Source: Cardiocondyla obscurior (taxonomy: Eukaryota; Arthropoda; Insecta; Hymenoptera; Formicidae). Taken from it: a stretch of DNA of 64,000 nt. Below, one piece after another: positions 49,701 to 61,835 of this stretch. The notes under the pieces were generated by a model. The model was given only the letters and a program-made list of their open reading frames with translations. It ran no database searches and was not told where the DNA came from. The stretch covers positions 744,001 through 808,000 of the forward strand of contig NC_091876.1 of assembly GCF_019399895.1 (NCBI RefSeq), read 5' to 3'. Positions within the stretch are counted from its first letter, which is position 1. Each line of letters begins with the position of its first letter. A program made the position numbers and the translations under genes.

Positions 49701-50882
49701 CCCCATTCCTAAAGTTTTTTTTTTTTTTTTTTTTTTTTTGCTGTAATATGCCAAGACATTCGGATCGCGACGTCCGTCAGCAGATGCGCAAGATTAGTAA
49801 TCGATGTCGTCGTACATTTTTTTTTTACACGGTGACACGTGTAGATCACGTTGCTTTAATTTAACGATGAAATTAATTAAGAAAAAAAAATTAGAAAAAA
49901 AAGACAAGATAGAGACAGACGATATACATATATTTACATAGATATAAGATGTTAGTACCTCTCATTTTCCATCCTCCCTCCTGAACGTTAGTACTGGCAC
50001 ATACACAAGCACATAAAGAGAATAAATAATTACACCAGGTGTATGTCGATATATCGGTGTCTGTGCGAATAATTCTCGCTTCGCCGGTGAATGTACGATC
50101 GCCGCAATGTCAATGCCGAAACGACCGAATCGCTCGGTAAAGTGTGAGCGGAAGTAAAAAAGAACGATTCTTCGGTGGTGTGGGCGAGAGAGAGCGGTGT
50201 GCACGCGAAAGTACAATCGGGCTGGGGCGCGGCACGATAACGGAAAGTAACAGTCCGATGATCCGTGAATTAGATAATTATTAATCAACAAGCCATTCGT
50301 TGATACCAAAGCTATCGAATTAGCAGTCGCGCGCCAAGCGTGAAGCCGTAGTTCCTTTTCAAGCTCGGATGAAGCTCGATGAGTTAATTAGCGGACCTGC
50401 ATATACATATAGGCGGTAGTATCGAGGTGGATTCGCAGATTGAGGGAGAAAGGAAAAAATACCCGCGCAATTAACTTGCAAAGCCGTGTTACTTGATCCC
50501 GGGTGTATTTGGAAGATCCATTGAAAATCGTTCGGCACGCGAACGTAATTGACCTGCCGTCACCGTCGACGTTATCTCTCATGCAAACTCGACGACGTTG
50601 TCTCGATTAAAAATAGCGAACATTTAATTGAAACACACGTCGAAGAGAAATTTGATATTTTTTTTTTTTTCCACATGGGAGAGACTGCTCATTTCGTCTT
50701 GAACAAACGTTTTAGCAATTGAACGGAATCGAATTAAAAGGGCATTAATCGAAGAAAGGCTAAAAAAGGAGAAGAAAAGTGCACATTAATTTAGGTTTGA
50801 AAGAAAAATTATTTCGAGTATAGTTGATATTTAAAAAATATTGCCTTAGTTTCAATTTATGAAATTTATATTGATGGAAGAG

Positions 50883-50929
<47 letters not shown>

Positions 50930-50946
50930 AGAGATTGAAAGAGAGA

Positions 50947-50977
<31 letters not shown>

Positions 50978-53900
50978 AATCTGCAAATGTGATAACTGTG
51001 AAATATAAAAATTCTGCTTTTCCCGGGGCAATATGTGCGCATCGCTGCTCTGCTGAAAGAAACAGTCTGTGACGAGATAAACATTTACAAAGAATGAGAA
51101 CGCTCCCATCTTTCTGAAAAATTCCATGCAAAAGTCACGAAAAGGCAGAGAAAACTTGAGAAATATCAGAGCTTTTCGTCAAATCACCGTACAAGGTGAC
51201 AGAATATTAGTCGCACGTGGATAAGGTTTTTTGAGTAACGTAGACAATACCCTGATAAGAGGACGGTTCGTCGATCTCGCGATTCTCGCGACGTTTCTTC
51301 GTTGCGTCGTATTTAGCACGTCGTACGAAATAAATTTTATTTAATTGCACGCGTCGGGAAACGCGCGATTTGCGCCGCGCGTTAGCCAGATGCGCGCCGC
51401 GAAAATCACGCGGACGTAGAATCGCGCGTTTCTGCACGACGGTTATGATTTATCGTTTCTTAATGTGCGTACACGGGCGAGTACGTTTTAATTTGCCACG
51501 CTGAATGCAACCAGCCCCGACCATTATCGCGGTGGTTTGCTACTGTGCGGCTGTTAACTCTAATGTGCGTGCTCACAAAGGCACTCGTGTTTGTTATCTG
51601 ATTTAATTACGATGTAAAGGGGAAACTGGGTGTACGTGCCACGGGCAGAAAGCTTTTGCACTCGTTACAAAGAGCGCTGCGTTTTGCTTCATTTTTTTTT
51701 TTTCCGTTCAATTAATTAATTAATTAATAAGAGCGAGCGTGGAGATGGAACTTTTGAGCATGTTGATTCAAGGTTTATCAAAGGATGTACGCGTGTATAA
51801 ATGAAGGAAATTGTATCGCCAAAAGATTTCGGGATATTGATAATTAGTTTTCGACTTGAGACAACGTCAGTACAGAATTTTTTTTTTTTCAACCCTTTCT
51901 CGTTGTGCCCAGAGTCCTGTAGTTTTCAAGTGGACCAAGTCTACGCCGGTCGGTCATAGTTTTCATTCCCTAGAGCTTGGATCGACCGACGGCACTCGTT
52001 TTCAAATCTGTCAAGCCCAATTGCGTGACAAATTCCGTTTAGCGAGCAACACGAAAAACCATTACGTGGTGAAAGGAAGAAATAGGAAACGATAATCGTC
52101 TCTTTCAGATTCTGCTTTGCGATTAATCGACTGTTCTCTCCTTATTTCCTGTCTCTCTTCGCGAAAAAGGAAATGCACGCACGAAAGACGTACGTTGCAC
52201 ACACATGTGTCTAGACAGCGTTGCGCTCCGCTTTTTAGACGTCAATACGTAAGAAGCGTCCTCTCTCTCTCGTGGAAAATTTTCCTCCCGTTGCACAATC
52301 GAATCGAGAGGAGATGAGAGTGCGTCATTGGCGATTCGTCGCGCGATCGCGCGGAGGAGCAGCCAGCAATTCACAAGACAAGAGCGGAGACGCGAAAGAG
52401 ACGTACGCGAAATAAGAGGAAACGTCACATTCGCTACTTGTACATCGGGTGGCGAGATGGTCAAAGGATTGCTTGTCTCGCTTTTCTCGAGACGGTCGCA
52501 GCGGATATTTCTCTAACGACCGTTCTATCGCGGAAAAAGAACATCACGCTGAAAAATATCGCCGGTAATATTATAATACAAACGTGCTTCTGAGAGAAAG
52601 AGAGAGAGAGAGAGAAAAAGAGAGAACAAACGAACAAAAATATGATGATATACGGATACATACGTGGGTAGAGGAAAGTACCGACGGCGTCTGCTTAATT
52701 GTACTCTCCGTCCTGGCGGAAGTAAATTGTCAAAATGAAACAAAGAAACGAAATCGGAATCGCTTCCTCCTCGTTAAATCAGGCATATCTAGACAACACG
52801 AAACAAGAGGCAATCAGAAACGGAACGCGAATGACGAAGGGGAAATTGCGAAATAATCGGCAGGGGTTCGGGCGCTCGTTAGAAATTTATTCATCAGGGT
52901 CGGGGGAGGGGAGAGGGAGGCGGCAACGGGAAGAGGAGTTAATCGGAGAATAAATAAAATTCGGGAACACACACTGAACACGGGCACATCGCCAAGAATT
53001 TTGGACAGAAGGGTTAATTAACACCTAACACTCACAGGCAGACCTACGGTTAGACCAACCAACTTTCTCGTCTGTAGAGCTCGTGTCGAATACTTTGTAG
53101 AAATTCTTTCTCAAATAATTAGTTAGGGCTTATCAAGTTCTTCTCGTATACCAAGGAGGCATTTTTTTTTCTTTTTTTTTTCTTTTTTTATTTTATACGT
53201 CTCCTGTTTAATCACGTGCCGATTGGCGCACGAATTCTCGACTCTTCGTCAGCGCCATGACCTCATGCGCTACCATTGTCAGAAAATGGTGCATCCGTTG
53301 AAAACAAATATATATATATATTATATGTATGTATATACTATCAGTATACAGTTACATGCACACGTATCTAGATTATGCAGACCGTCACTGAAAGAACGTC
53401 GATAATCGCTATTGACTCATACGTTAATATACATGCGCACCTATGTCGTATCAGGCCAATAAAGTTATTCGGCTTATGAGGCCGGCGATAATCGAGAGCC
53501 GAGAAATTCGAGATGAGCGTTTCGACGGCGATCGGCAACGGAACGGCCGGCCGTTCTTGCGATCGCGCGAATCGAGTATTCGACACGGCCTGTTCACAAC
53601 GACTATTCGCAACCAAACTCATATGTTAGTATACCTAGCAGAACGGAACTTTCCAACAAAACCCGATACAAATAAACAAGGTAGCATCTCATACCAAAAA
53701 ACCGTTCTCAAGAAACTTTGGCGAGGAATCAGCTAGTCGGTGAAACATGGATTTTAACAATGTAGTTATAGTAAACATCGTCACTAAAAATATAATACTG
53801 CAAGCATTGTCATTCTCCATCGATCAATACATACTGGATTCTTCTCAGCTAATATCGCATCTTCTAATCTGTGATCCATGTCACACGTCGCATCGCCAGG

Positions 53901-56900
53901 ACTACGGGACTAAGGACAAGACTGATCAAGAGCTTATTGAAATGTTTTACATAGGGAAAGCTATTTGAATTTCGTATAAATAACTCAGCTACGTTCAGTA
54001 CGAAATATACACCCGTGGCTTTATAATTAATTAATTGTAAATGATCGGAACGATCGTTTGAATAATTCTCTTCGTTATTTTATGAGAGATCAAGTGATAA
54101 GACTTCCGCTTTGCCTGTTCGAGTTTGTAGTTTAGATATCAACCGCGTCAAAGAAATAAAAAAAAAAGTGCATGTAATTACTTGGCAAGTCTCTAATAAG
54201 CTTTTAATATCAAATTGGTAGCATAGTCTTTTTTTTTGGTCGATCAGCCGTTCACGGCGCTTCCCGACAACGTCAAAGCTCTTGATCGGCTCAGCTACAA
54301 TTCACAAACTGGATCTAAGTATGTCGGGTGTGTTATGTATAAAATAAAAAACAGAAATAACTTGTCGCAACCGGAGACTGTAAATTGCACGACAAGACTA
54401 TGCACGTTCTCTATGAAACTTAAATGAAAAACGAGAGATAGGTGACCACAAACGAAAACGGCAACGGTAATCAGAATAATCGTAATCAATGAGTAATAAC
54501 GAAAAAAAAAGAAAAAAAAGAGAGAAAAAAAAAATAAAAAAAAGAACGAAAAAAAAAAAAAACGACAGTAGTGAGTAATAATGATCTAGCGTATATAGAT
54601 ATATTTATACGTAGAAACACATTGAGTTTAGTGTTAACGAACGCTTGAATCAAGTAAGGGCAATTGGCCTTGGTTTCAGGGTAACTAGGCAGGCACACCT
54701 TGCTGGTTCGGTCTGGTTGGGGCGGTGTCGCCCGACGCTCGTAGTGTCTCTCCGGCTGTTGATAAAGGGGGATCTGCAAACCCATTCGGAAACGTGTTCT
54801 CGCAATACGCCTAGTAGTCGAATTGTATATATTGTTTTCTTTGTACTCGTGTGCTGTATGTACGTGCGTGTGTTAGTGGGCGTATGGGCGAGATTGTCTG
54901 TATAAAACAATGTGGAAGATCGGGGAAGAAAAAAAAAAGTAAAGATCGTTACATTATCTTACGGCGTTTGTTTCATGACTTGCCTATTCTGAGCGAGAGA
55001 TGACGATCAATTATTCCATTCGATCGTGCGAAATGATCTACGAATTAACTATCCGGCGCGCTTGCATTTTCTTGCCGCGGTATGTAACGACAGCGATTAT
55101 ACTTATCGCGCTTCGAAAATAGGCGTCGTGACAACTGGAATAACAACGAAACGGAGAAGATAAAATGAAAAATATTTGCTCCGGCTTTATCTTAAACGGA
55201 TCTGTATTTTCAATTATCCTTCTGTTATTAGCGGCCCTATTCGGAATAGCGGCGTAGGAAAATTACTACTCTCGTTGTCGCCGGCAAACTTTCGAAGCCG
55301 GGTATAAGGATTAATTTGATATCGCATCAATTGCGAAAACATTTTATCCCCAGTTAACGAATCTGCAACTTAACGAAAACGACTAGCCGTGAATTCGACG
55401 AAGAAAGGGACTACGGGATTGGCGATTCTTAATAATCGTCCGCCTCATATCTTTTCCCGCTGTTTGATTAATGGCAGTTAATTTGCCGAAATAATATCGA
55501 CACTCGCGCGTGCGATAAATTTATTGTACCTGAAGCACAGCTTTTCCTCCGTGCTTACCTTTATTCTCTTCGTTTTTTTTTTCTTTTTCCTTTTTTTTTT
55601 GTTTTGTTCCCAGCTATATGTAGCTATATAGTTTGTACAACAGAACAGAACAGAGAGGAAAAAGCAGAGGGAGGCAAATAGTAAACGTTTCAAGGCAAGC
55701 GTAACAAGATTTTCAGCGAATGACATACTGCTCTCTCGATTGGACGAAAAGCCTGATTGATTCGTTGGTCCCTTCGCTGTGCCACGATTTTTATGCTAAC
55801 AGCGCGAGCACAAGTATATGTATAATATAACACAAATACGTTATCTTCACGTAAAAACACAATCGCCGACGTGCGGAAGCACCGAAAGGTAGCAATAATT
55901 TCTCAACCCAATTAAACCACGCAAACAATTAAAAATACACTTGCAGTTTAAAGGTATATATACATAATTATGTAGACGAAATTACGGATACTGCCGTTAC
56001 TTATTAACGTAACGATGTTCTACAATCGTTTTCTATTCTATAAATGCTAACAGTCGCGTTTTTCGTTTCGTTTAAACTGTCGAACACTCGTGTGAAGAAA
56101 ATAGCGAGATATATATATCTGGAGTGAAGTGAAATACAGATGCGAACTTGTGAGAGATATTTACAGAAATCAATTCGATTTTCGTTATCTGTCCTTTTTT
56201 TTTTTTTCTTTTGTCTTTCGAAATGACTCTTTAATCGAACGGAAGGACGGGCACAATAGGTTCGCGCGTCGCTTCGATTATCGAATGGTATTTACAACTT
56301 GCTTGGAAGGCAGTTACTTACCCGTCAACGATCGTCGTACCATTACATCACGTGCGCAAAATTGACGTGTGCGTTAAAACGAGAGCAAAAAGGTAACGAA
56401 TAATATACGAATAGCGAACAACAACAATTATCGGTGCATCGAAACGACAATGAAAAATATAATAAAATATCGTATTGTGTCACGAGATTATTTTTGTATC
56501 GGGTTTCACGGTGTATTAGCGATGATTTTGCGGGACACGCAATCGCGTGCACGTGTACCCTCTTTTCCGCTATTTGCTATTTTTTTTCCTTCTCTATTTT
56601 TTTCTCTCGTCACGCTATCACTTCGCTTGTGTCCACGAATTGTTTGTCAGAGGTAATGCTTATTATCATTATCCGTTTATGCTCCTCTCGGTGCGGTAAG
56701 ATGATCGAGTAAGGGAGAACAGCTGATTCTAATTTACGATTATTATCGCGAGAGAGAAAGACAGGCGGAGGGAGGGATCTCTTTTTTTTTTTTTTTTTTT
56801 GTAGAGCGGAAATTTAGGAGTATCGCGGGATATATTGAGTAGAGCTGTGGGAACACTTATTAGATGTTCAGCAACGGAAAGCGAAACATAATCTAATCGT

Positions 56901-59540
56901 CTGAGAGCCCAGTTCGAAAAAAAAATTCCCCGCAGTGGTGGACTGAGATTTTTGCGGCAAGGATGGTAAAGTAATTTTGTCTAGAAACGTATCCTGTTTC
57001 TTGTTGCACACACCCAGAAAATATTTCTACGTGCACGTACGATCGACCGTACTTGCTCGACGAAATCTTATGACGGAGGAAGATTTCTCCTTGTAGGAAA
57101 GAGATACTCTCGTTATTGAGTGCGAATTCGAGAAAATTTGGCAAATAATGTTTGCCCGTCGGATAGAATCCACCACTGACGTGAGAACTTGGTCGGTGAC
57201 TCGGTGAGTCACCTGCGGTTAAGTACGAAATGTCCACGGCAAAGGGATACGAAAGTGGGCCGACTTGTTTCCCTTTAACCTCCTCCGATTCTCTACAGCG
57301 ACCACGTATCAGGCATAGACATAATTATTTAATATCCCGCATAAAATGCGGAAGGTGATTTCTGCAATTGACAGATTCAAAAAACTGACAATCGACATTA
57401 ATTAGCCCTGATTAAGCCTCATTGTCTGCAGGAAAAGCAGTAATTTCGTAGGAGGAAGATCGCTCGTCAGCTTCCTGAATCTGTTAAAGGTCACAAATGC
57501 TTCTTTTCTCTTTTTTATATATATATATATATATGTATATACGTAAATTATATACGAGCTACACGTATCATAATGATTACAAAATGAGAACAGTGCTATA
57601 TAATAAGTAGCGAAACACTCACATAGACCTCTTCCCATTGCGAGACATACCGCACCAGTCTTGACAAGCGTAGTAACCTAACGAGTGACAACAATTTTGC
57701 AAGCCTGAGAATCCTGAGAGCACGTCCAGCATGCAGGATCTGGAAGGACTCGCTGAAGTCCTGAAACTTGCGAAGTTCTTTGTTACCGTGATGTTTGACT
57801 TATTTATTCTCGATCGCTAGATTAAATTTCACAGTTGGTCAATTATTTATTAAGACGATTAATTTAATTTAATATTTACTTGTTGTCTTGTTACGAAAAA
57901 AATTAGAGTTTTTAATTAATCGCGGAGAGTCGACAAGATAACTCACGATCTTACAATTAGAAGAAACGCGGACAAAAGGGTGTTGCAGACGACACAAGAC
58001 GTACTTACTTGATTAAATATGAGGAAAATGTAATCTAGTGGTATAGAAGAGATGAGGTCGAGAAAGAACCAAGTCCTGAGGTAGTGTTTCGCGATTAACT
58101 TCGGATCCAGTATCACCTGTTCGGCATTATCCTGCTGCATTATACCTGCAACGAAAGAATTTTATTTCGCTGTTTTTCCACGTCAATGATTTTTCAAAGC
58201 TCGCGAAACTCAAGTCGCCGGAAAAACGCTAATGCTATTACCTCACGCTCTGGCGACTTGCCATCGATTCGACAGTTTGTCACGTCGTTATTCTCGTGCA
58301 TCTGATGCACCCATTTATGTGTATATAATGCGTTATTCAACAATCGGAGACGAGAAGAAAAAAATCATTCAATTCGTTGGAGATAAAAAAAAAAAAAAAA
58401 AATATTGGTAGGAAAGATAAAAAAAAAAGGGAGTTAATATTAAGAATATTAACGTCTCCGTTAATATTTGAACGAGACGCGAGATATTGCGGCGCAGAAA
58501 TTTTTAATCATCGCGAATCGACGCAGAGCGATATGCAATATACATATAATATAATGATTTCCATCGGTCGCAGTTCGCGACCTAATTTCACATTTACGGG
58601 ACTGACTCAAACACGTTTCAAATTAATCCCCGGGTAATAACGAAATGTCAAGGAGTTAGGAGTGTTCTCTTTCGCGTAACAATACTGTCATTGTGCATTG
58701 TCGGGGCCAGGAAGAGCGCAAATAGTTGATCCATCTCGCATCTCGCGTCTGTTTTCTTCGGTATCTTATATCCTGGAAACGTAGGCGAGGACCAAAAAAA
58801 GAAAAAAAGAAAAAAAGATTCGGAGTCGTAAACTTCTTTTGATCTCGGATCTCTTTAAAGTTACAGATTTTTTTTAACGCGCGCGCAGGTTTGCAATTCA
58901 AGGCAGTGAGTAATTTTTCGAAAGATAAATTTAATGAGAGTAATTAACGCGTGCTTTAATGGCTACAACGTATGTACATAAAATAATTTTAAATATTTTA
59001 ATGCGCGTAAATGTCTCGATTGTGAGCAAGCTGTATGCGAATTTACGCCGGTTATTACGAGAGAATGGTACGAAGCGCAATGTCAAGTAGAGTTTTGCAT
59101 GTTCGCGGAGACAGTATGATGTAAGCAACGCCTAATGGTATTACATGAAAGTTTCAAAAGACGTTACTAATATCGTTAGAGAGATACGGAGCCGTTGTTG
59201 CGACAACGCAGCTGTTCTCGCAAGCCAAATCTTATTGGTACGAGAGATTAGAGCTGAAATTTCTCAACGATTGTATATTTGCGAATTAAAAGCTTTTCAC
59301 TGCCCAATTAAGTAACGGGGATTTATTACAACGGGGAACTAACGGCGAGTAAATTGATCGATCGAATGACACTCACCCGTCCTGAAGTTGACGACAATGT
59401 CTATAAGGAATATTGTGTCGGAAAGGCAGTTGAAGGCTATCCATCTAGTGCTTAGGTCGTCATTGAAAAAACTAATGGCGACTGGCAGAATTATCAGATT
59501 AGCTACCAGTAGGAGGAGCATGCAGAGGTCCCAATAGAAT
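40627..59540 (-). CDS. Ih: Ih/HCN hyperpolarization-activated cation channel, 5' partial
   Basis: Ten exons encode 543 residues from just before S1 to the stop; the N-terminal exons are beyond the right edge. Exons from 5' to 3': 59377-59540, 58009-58145, 57623-57760, 44071-44220, 43718-43936, 43484-43630, 42692-42809, 42296-42572, 41080-41215, 40627-40773. All are in phase. S1-S2 is read from LLLLVANLIILPVAI, S3 from FFLDLISSIPLDYIF, and S4 from regularly spaced Arg/Lys (GRALRILRLAKLLSLVRLL). The pore has the CIGYG potassium-type filter. The C-linker is EYMAYRKLPREMRQRI, and the cyclic-nucleotide phosphate-binding cassette is YFGEICLL with RRVASVRA. The family forms tetrameric plasma-membrane channels that open on hyperpolarization, pass Na+ and K+, and are tuned by cAMP. 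The 13.4-kb intron between S4 and S5 exons holds a candidate cassette exon. Confidence 0.97.
41080..41215 (-). CDS. Ih: Ih exon: post-binding-domain tail
   Basis: Completes the split Arg codon and reads LNKIGKNPNLVAHREEDLG, then an Ala/Glu-rich helix ending ASEES in phase 0 at gtaagt. Confidence 0.9.
42296..42572 (-). CDS. Ih: Ih exon: cyclic-nucleotide-binding domain
   Basis: Contains KMYFIQEG, GSYFGEICLL and ARRVASVRAETYC (phosphate-binding cassette and its Arg), then the C helix (MRRTMESVAAER). Confidence 0.96.
42692..42809 (-). CDS. Ih: Ih exon: end of C-linker, start of cyclic-nucleotide domain
   Basis: Contains NYNCRSLVASVPFFANAD and KLRYEVFQPG, phase 0 to 1. Confidence 0.95.
42900..43238. 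mobile_element. GC-rich terminal-inverted-repeat element flanked by TA
   Basis: The left end (from 42,900) and the reverse complement of the right end (to 43,238) both begin ctgtt and share tacgcaaa, then gctcgactgccgaat, over about 65 bp at roughly 80% identity. TA lies just outside each end (42,898-42,899 and 43,239-43,240). Inside, a 64-bp unit is repeated directly at 43,034-43,097 and 43,146-43,209 with 5 mismatches, and a perfect small hairpin (caccttgcg / cgcaaggtg) lies at 43,011-43,037. There is no transposase, so it would be a non-autonomous, possibly Tc1/mariner-type, element. It sits in the intron between the two C-linker exons of Ih. Confidence 0.65.
43484..43630 (-). CDS. Ih: Ih exon: C-linker
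   Basis: 49 codons, phase 0. It contains YFEHRYQGKFFDEE and ends EKLRE at a gtacga donor. The frame stays open past the donor, but that continuation does not match the family. Confidence 0.93.
43718..43936 (-). CDS. Ih: Ih exon: pore and S6
   Basis: 73 codons, phase 0. It carries SHMLCIGYGRFPPQS (selectivity filter), S6 and the SLDSSRRQYREK start of the C-linker. Confidence 0.96.
44071..44220 (-). CDS. Ih: Ih exon: S5
   Basis: 50 codons, phase 0 at both ends. It opens FLNMASVFMRIFNLI and ends VAINELQ at gtgagt. It covers S5 and the turret. Confidence 0.95.
44221..49200. other. Ih S4-S5 intron, left part
   Basis: AT-rich intron with GC-rich patches near 45,700-46,200 and 47,400-48,200. GA-rich simple repeats occur near 47,112-47,150 and 48,235-48,305. 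I see no exon that fits phase and family. Confidence 0.5.
49201..49296 (-). CDS. Ih: candidate Ih cassette exon, 32 codons, S4-S5
   Basis: A 96-nt open block sits between a good acceptor (pyrimidine-rich tract, then gatattgcag) and a gtaacc donor. It is phase 0 at both ends, so it would insert 32 residues exactly between VSQWEEVY and FLNMAS without breaking the frame. The peptide is strongly basic (LQKKRTERRGRLSSD, TKKKSGFSKSE) with several Ser/Thr after basic residues. It lies alone in a 13.4-kb intron. Whether it is always, sometimes or never used cannot be told from DNA. Confidence 0.65.
49297..57622. other. Ih S4-S5 intron, right part
   Basis: Mostly simple sequence. Items noted are the GA tract at 50,886-50,981, the GA tract at 52,592-52,628, paired plus-strand frames at 53,443-53,968, a weak 75-nt exon-like block at 54,699-54,773 and a TA repeat at 57,516-57,540. 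No other Ih exon was found. Confidence 0.5.
50886..50925 (+). repeat. (GA)n microsatellite
   Basis: About 20 uninterrupted GA units, continuing with interruptions to about 50,981. Confidence 0.95.
57623..57760 (-). CDS. Ih: Ih exon: S4 voltage sensor
   Basis: 46 codons, phase 0 at both ends, starting DFSESFQILHAG and ending VSQWEEVY. The positively charged S4 helix is complete in this exon. Confidence 0.95.
58009..58145 (-). CDS. Ih: Ih exon: S2-S3 linker and S3
   Basis: Contains ILDPKLIAKHYLRTWFFLD and ends FLIFNQ in phase 0 at gtaagt. Confidence 0.95.
59377..59540 (-). CDS. Ih: Ih exon: S1-S2
   Basis: Begins with one base completing a split codon, then FYWDLCMLLLL. It ends VVNFRTG in phase 1 at gtgagt. 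A preceding exon must end in phase 2; I find none up to 64,000. Confidence 0.95.
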
Positions 59541-61797
59541 CTGAAAAAGTAAATAAAAATAATACGTTAGTATAAATTAATTAATTAATGCGGAATTAAT
59601 ATCGCGCGTGCATCGGGATATCGTTAGTTTAAATTGTCTAAAAGATAAAATCAGACGCTCCATATTCGCAATTCTAGTTAAATAATTTATAAATATTAGT
59701 TTACTTCTTACCCTTAGTTTAAGATAAATCTTTAAAGTTGAATACGAGTCAGATGACGCGTTTCGAATATAGATTGCGAGTGGATAAAGATTAACATTTT
59801 ATTGCTCGCCGGTACACAAGTTTATTTCATATTTTTGATCCGCCTAACCGGTTACGGGATCATTAGTCTGTAAAGTAGCGCTCGTGAATAAGAATGAGGG
59901 TAATTTTTCATCATTTCGCGGGGGTGGTGGCGGAAGATTTATAGCACGATGGAAGAAACAGAGCGATTTCTCTCAAGAAGATTAGGTGGAACTGTAGAAT
60001 AAACTTTTCTCCGTTTTGTGCTTTTAAAGCAAAGCTGTTGATAAGAATTATTCCGACGTTTGATTATTCCGATTAATAATTGACCAAAAAAAAAAGCAAA
60101 AATTAACAGCTTTAACGTAGTATAAATTCTGTGAGTAAAAAATTAAGTTGAATTGAAACGAGATAATACTTTATGTTCTTAGTGTCGAATGTACGGTGAC
60201 GGTAAAGGCACCGACGTGTATACGAGGCGAACATTTTCGATGGACATTGGTAACTTTGCCGAACTGCGTCGCAAATTGTGACGGCTAATGAACAAACTCG
60301 TAGCGCTAATTTCGCAACTTTGAAATTTTCAATCAGATATGCGACGCGTCAGAGTTATGCACCGGTAGTCCATTTCGATGTAAAACATCTCAACTTTTCT
60401 GCGGTCTAATGAGAACGATGGATAATACAAAGTTCCACAATGTGACGACGGTGCATATGAGCGAATGTAAGTCTAATTACTCTCGGATATTTACGGCGTG
60501 TGCTCCTTTATTAACTCATTATTGTACCGAGCAATCTTTTTTATTCACCGTGGTGACATCATTTTCTTTCGCGTATATATAACAACGTAACGGTCCGACA
60601 TATTGCCGTCTCACTTTTTTACGCGGTTCTCTCTTTCTATCTATAGCGCTGTCTCTTTCTATCCAAGGGCCGAATCTCTAACGGTCAGTCTAATTGTGGA
60701 GCTTCGGGCGCGAAGACGTATTGGTAATCGCTCCACAATTTCGCGTAATTTCGACCGCGGATCGGATAGTCTCGCATACAAATGAGTATCGACGTTGTCA
60801 GGCTGGAAACGAGCAATCATTTTCTATACTTCTTTTATTCCACTCGTCGTTCCGGGCTTCGTATCGAGCCTCGAAAAAAGTGCTTCGGAAAGCAAAGGTT
60901 ATGGTACCGACAAAGCGCACGGAGCGTCCAGCGTGAATTGCACCGCTCGTTCGACATTACCGACACCTTCATACGTCATCGCCTTCAGCGACGTTCAGTA
61001 GATTCCGGTGATCGTCATTATGGAAGCGATCTGCACCTCGCCCGTCTTCTTCGTCGCGGTCGGGATTAATTAGTGATAGTGATCATAAAAAGAGCAGAGC
61101 AGGGTAATACAGCGTCGAGGAAATAATTTACTGTAATCTACTTAACCGAAAGCTACAAATCTAAGCGGACTTGCAACACGCCGTCGACTGTAAATTCCTC
61201 AATGGTAATTATTACATAGAAATTTTTATAATTAATTAATTAATGTCCGCAATTATAATGATGCGCGTGAATTGAGATTTTTTGGAAAATAGAGCAAGAT
61301 TTGTTCTAGTGTAAAAAAATATTTGTCGCAAACTAATTTCTTGACGTACAAGTTTAATCACACTTAAGAATATACATATATAATTGTATTTGCATTTTAA
61401 ATATGATACATACTCCACGAGTCTTCTCATTTATATGTATATGAGAGTTATTCTTTAGAATCAGACGACTGTTATTTTATCGGAGTAATTTGGAAGTTAT
61501 GAGAAATCATTAACGTTGCTCAACGTATAAACTTTATAAATTCAACTATTAAACTTGAAAGTTACATTATTGCGATAATCGAGGAACTTTATTTTAATAC
61601 GAAATCTCTGGGCGAACGTATGACAGCTAATATTTTACACAACGTAGTGAAGAATAACATTATGGATCTTCCGTAACGATATACATATATCTTAATGTAA
61701 TGCATTATGGTACAAATTGCTATTTCTCAAACCGAACAATTTAATTACTTCCTTCCCTTTTTCGAGCAAATTGCCATCTTAATATAATTAAGCTATT

Positions 61798-61835
61798 ATA
61801 CACACACACACACACGCGCGCGCGTGTGCGCGCGT
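61798..61835 (+). repeat. compound (AC)n(GC)n microsatellite
   Basis: AC units pass into CG/GT alternating purine-pyrimidine sequence, a composition that can adopt left-handed DNA. Confidence 0.9.

Noticed and set aside
51207..51437. Arg-rich minus-strand block between cgtgcag and a gtattg donor in the Ih intron
   Set aside because: The phases (0 in, 1 out) would break the Ih frame, and the acceptor has no pyrimidine tract.
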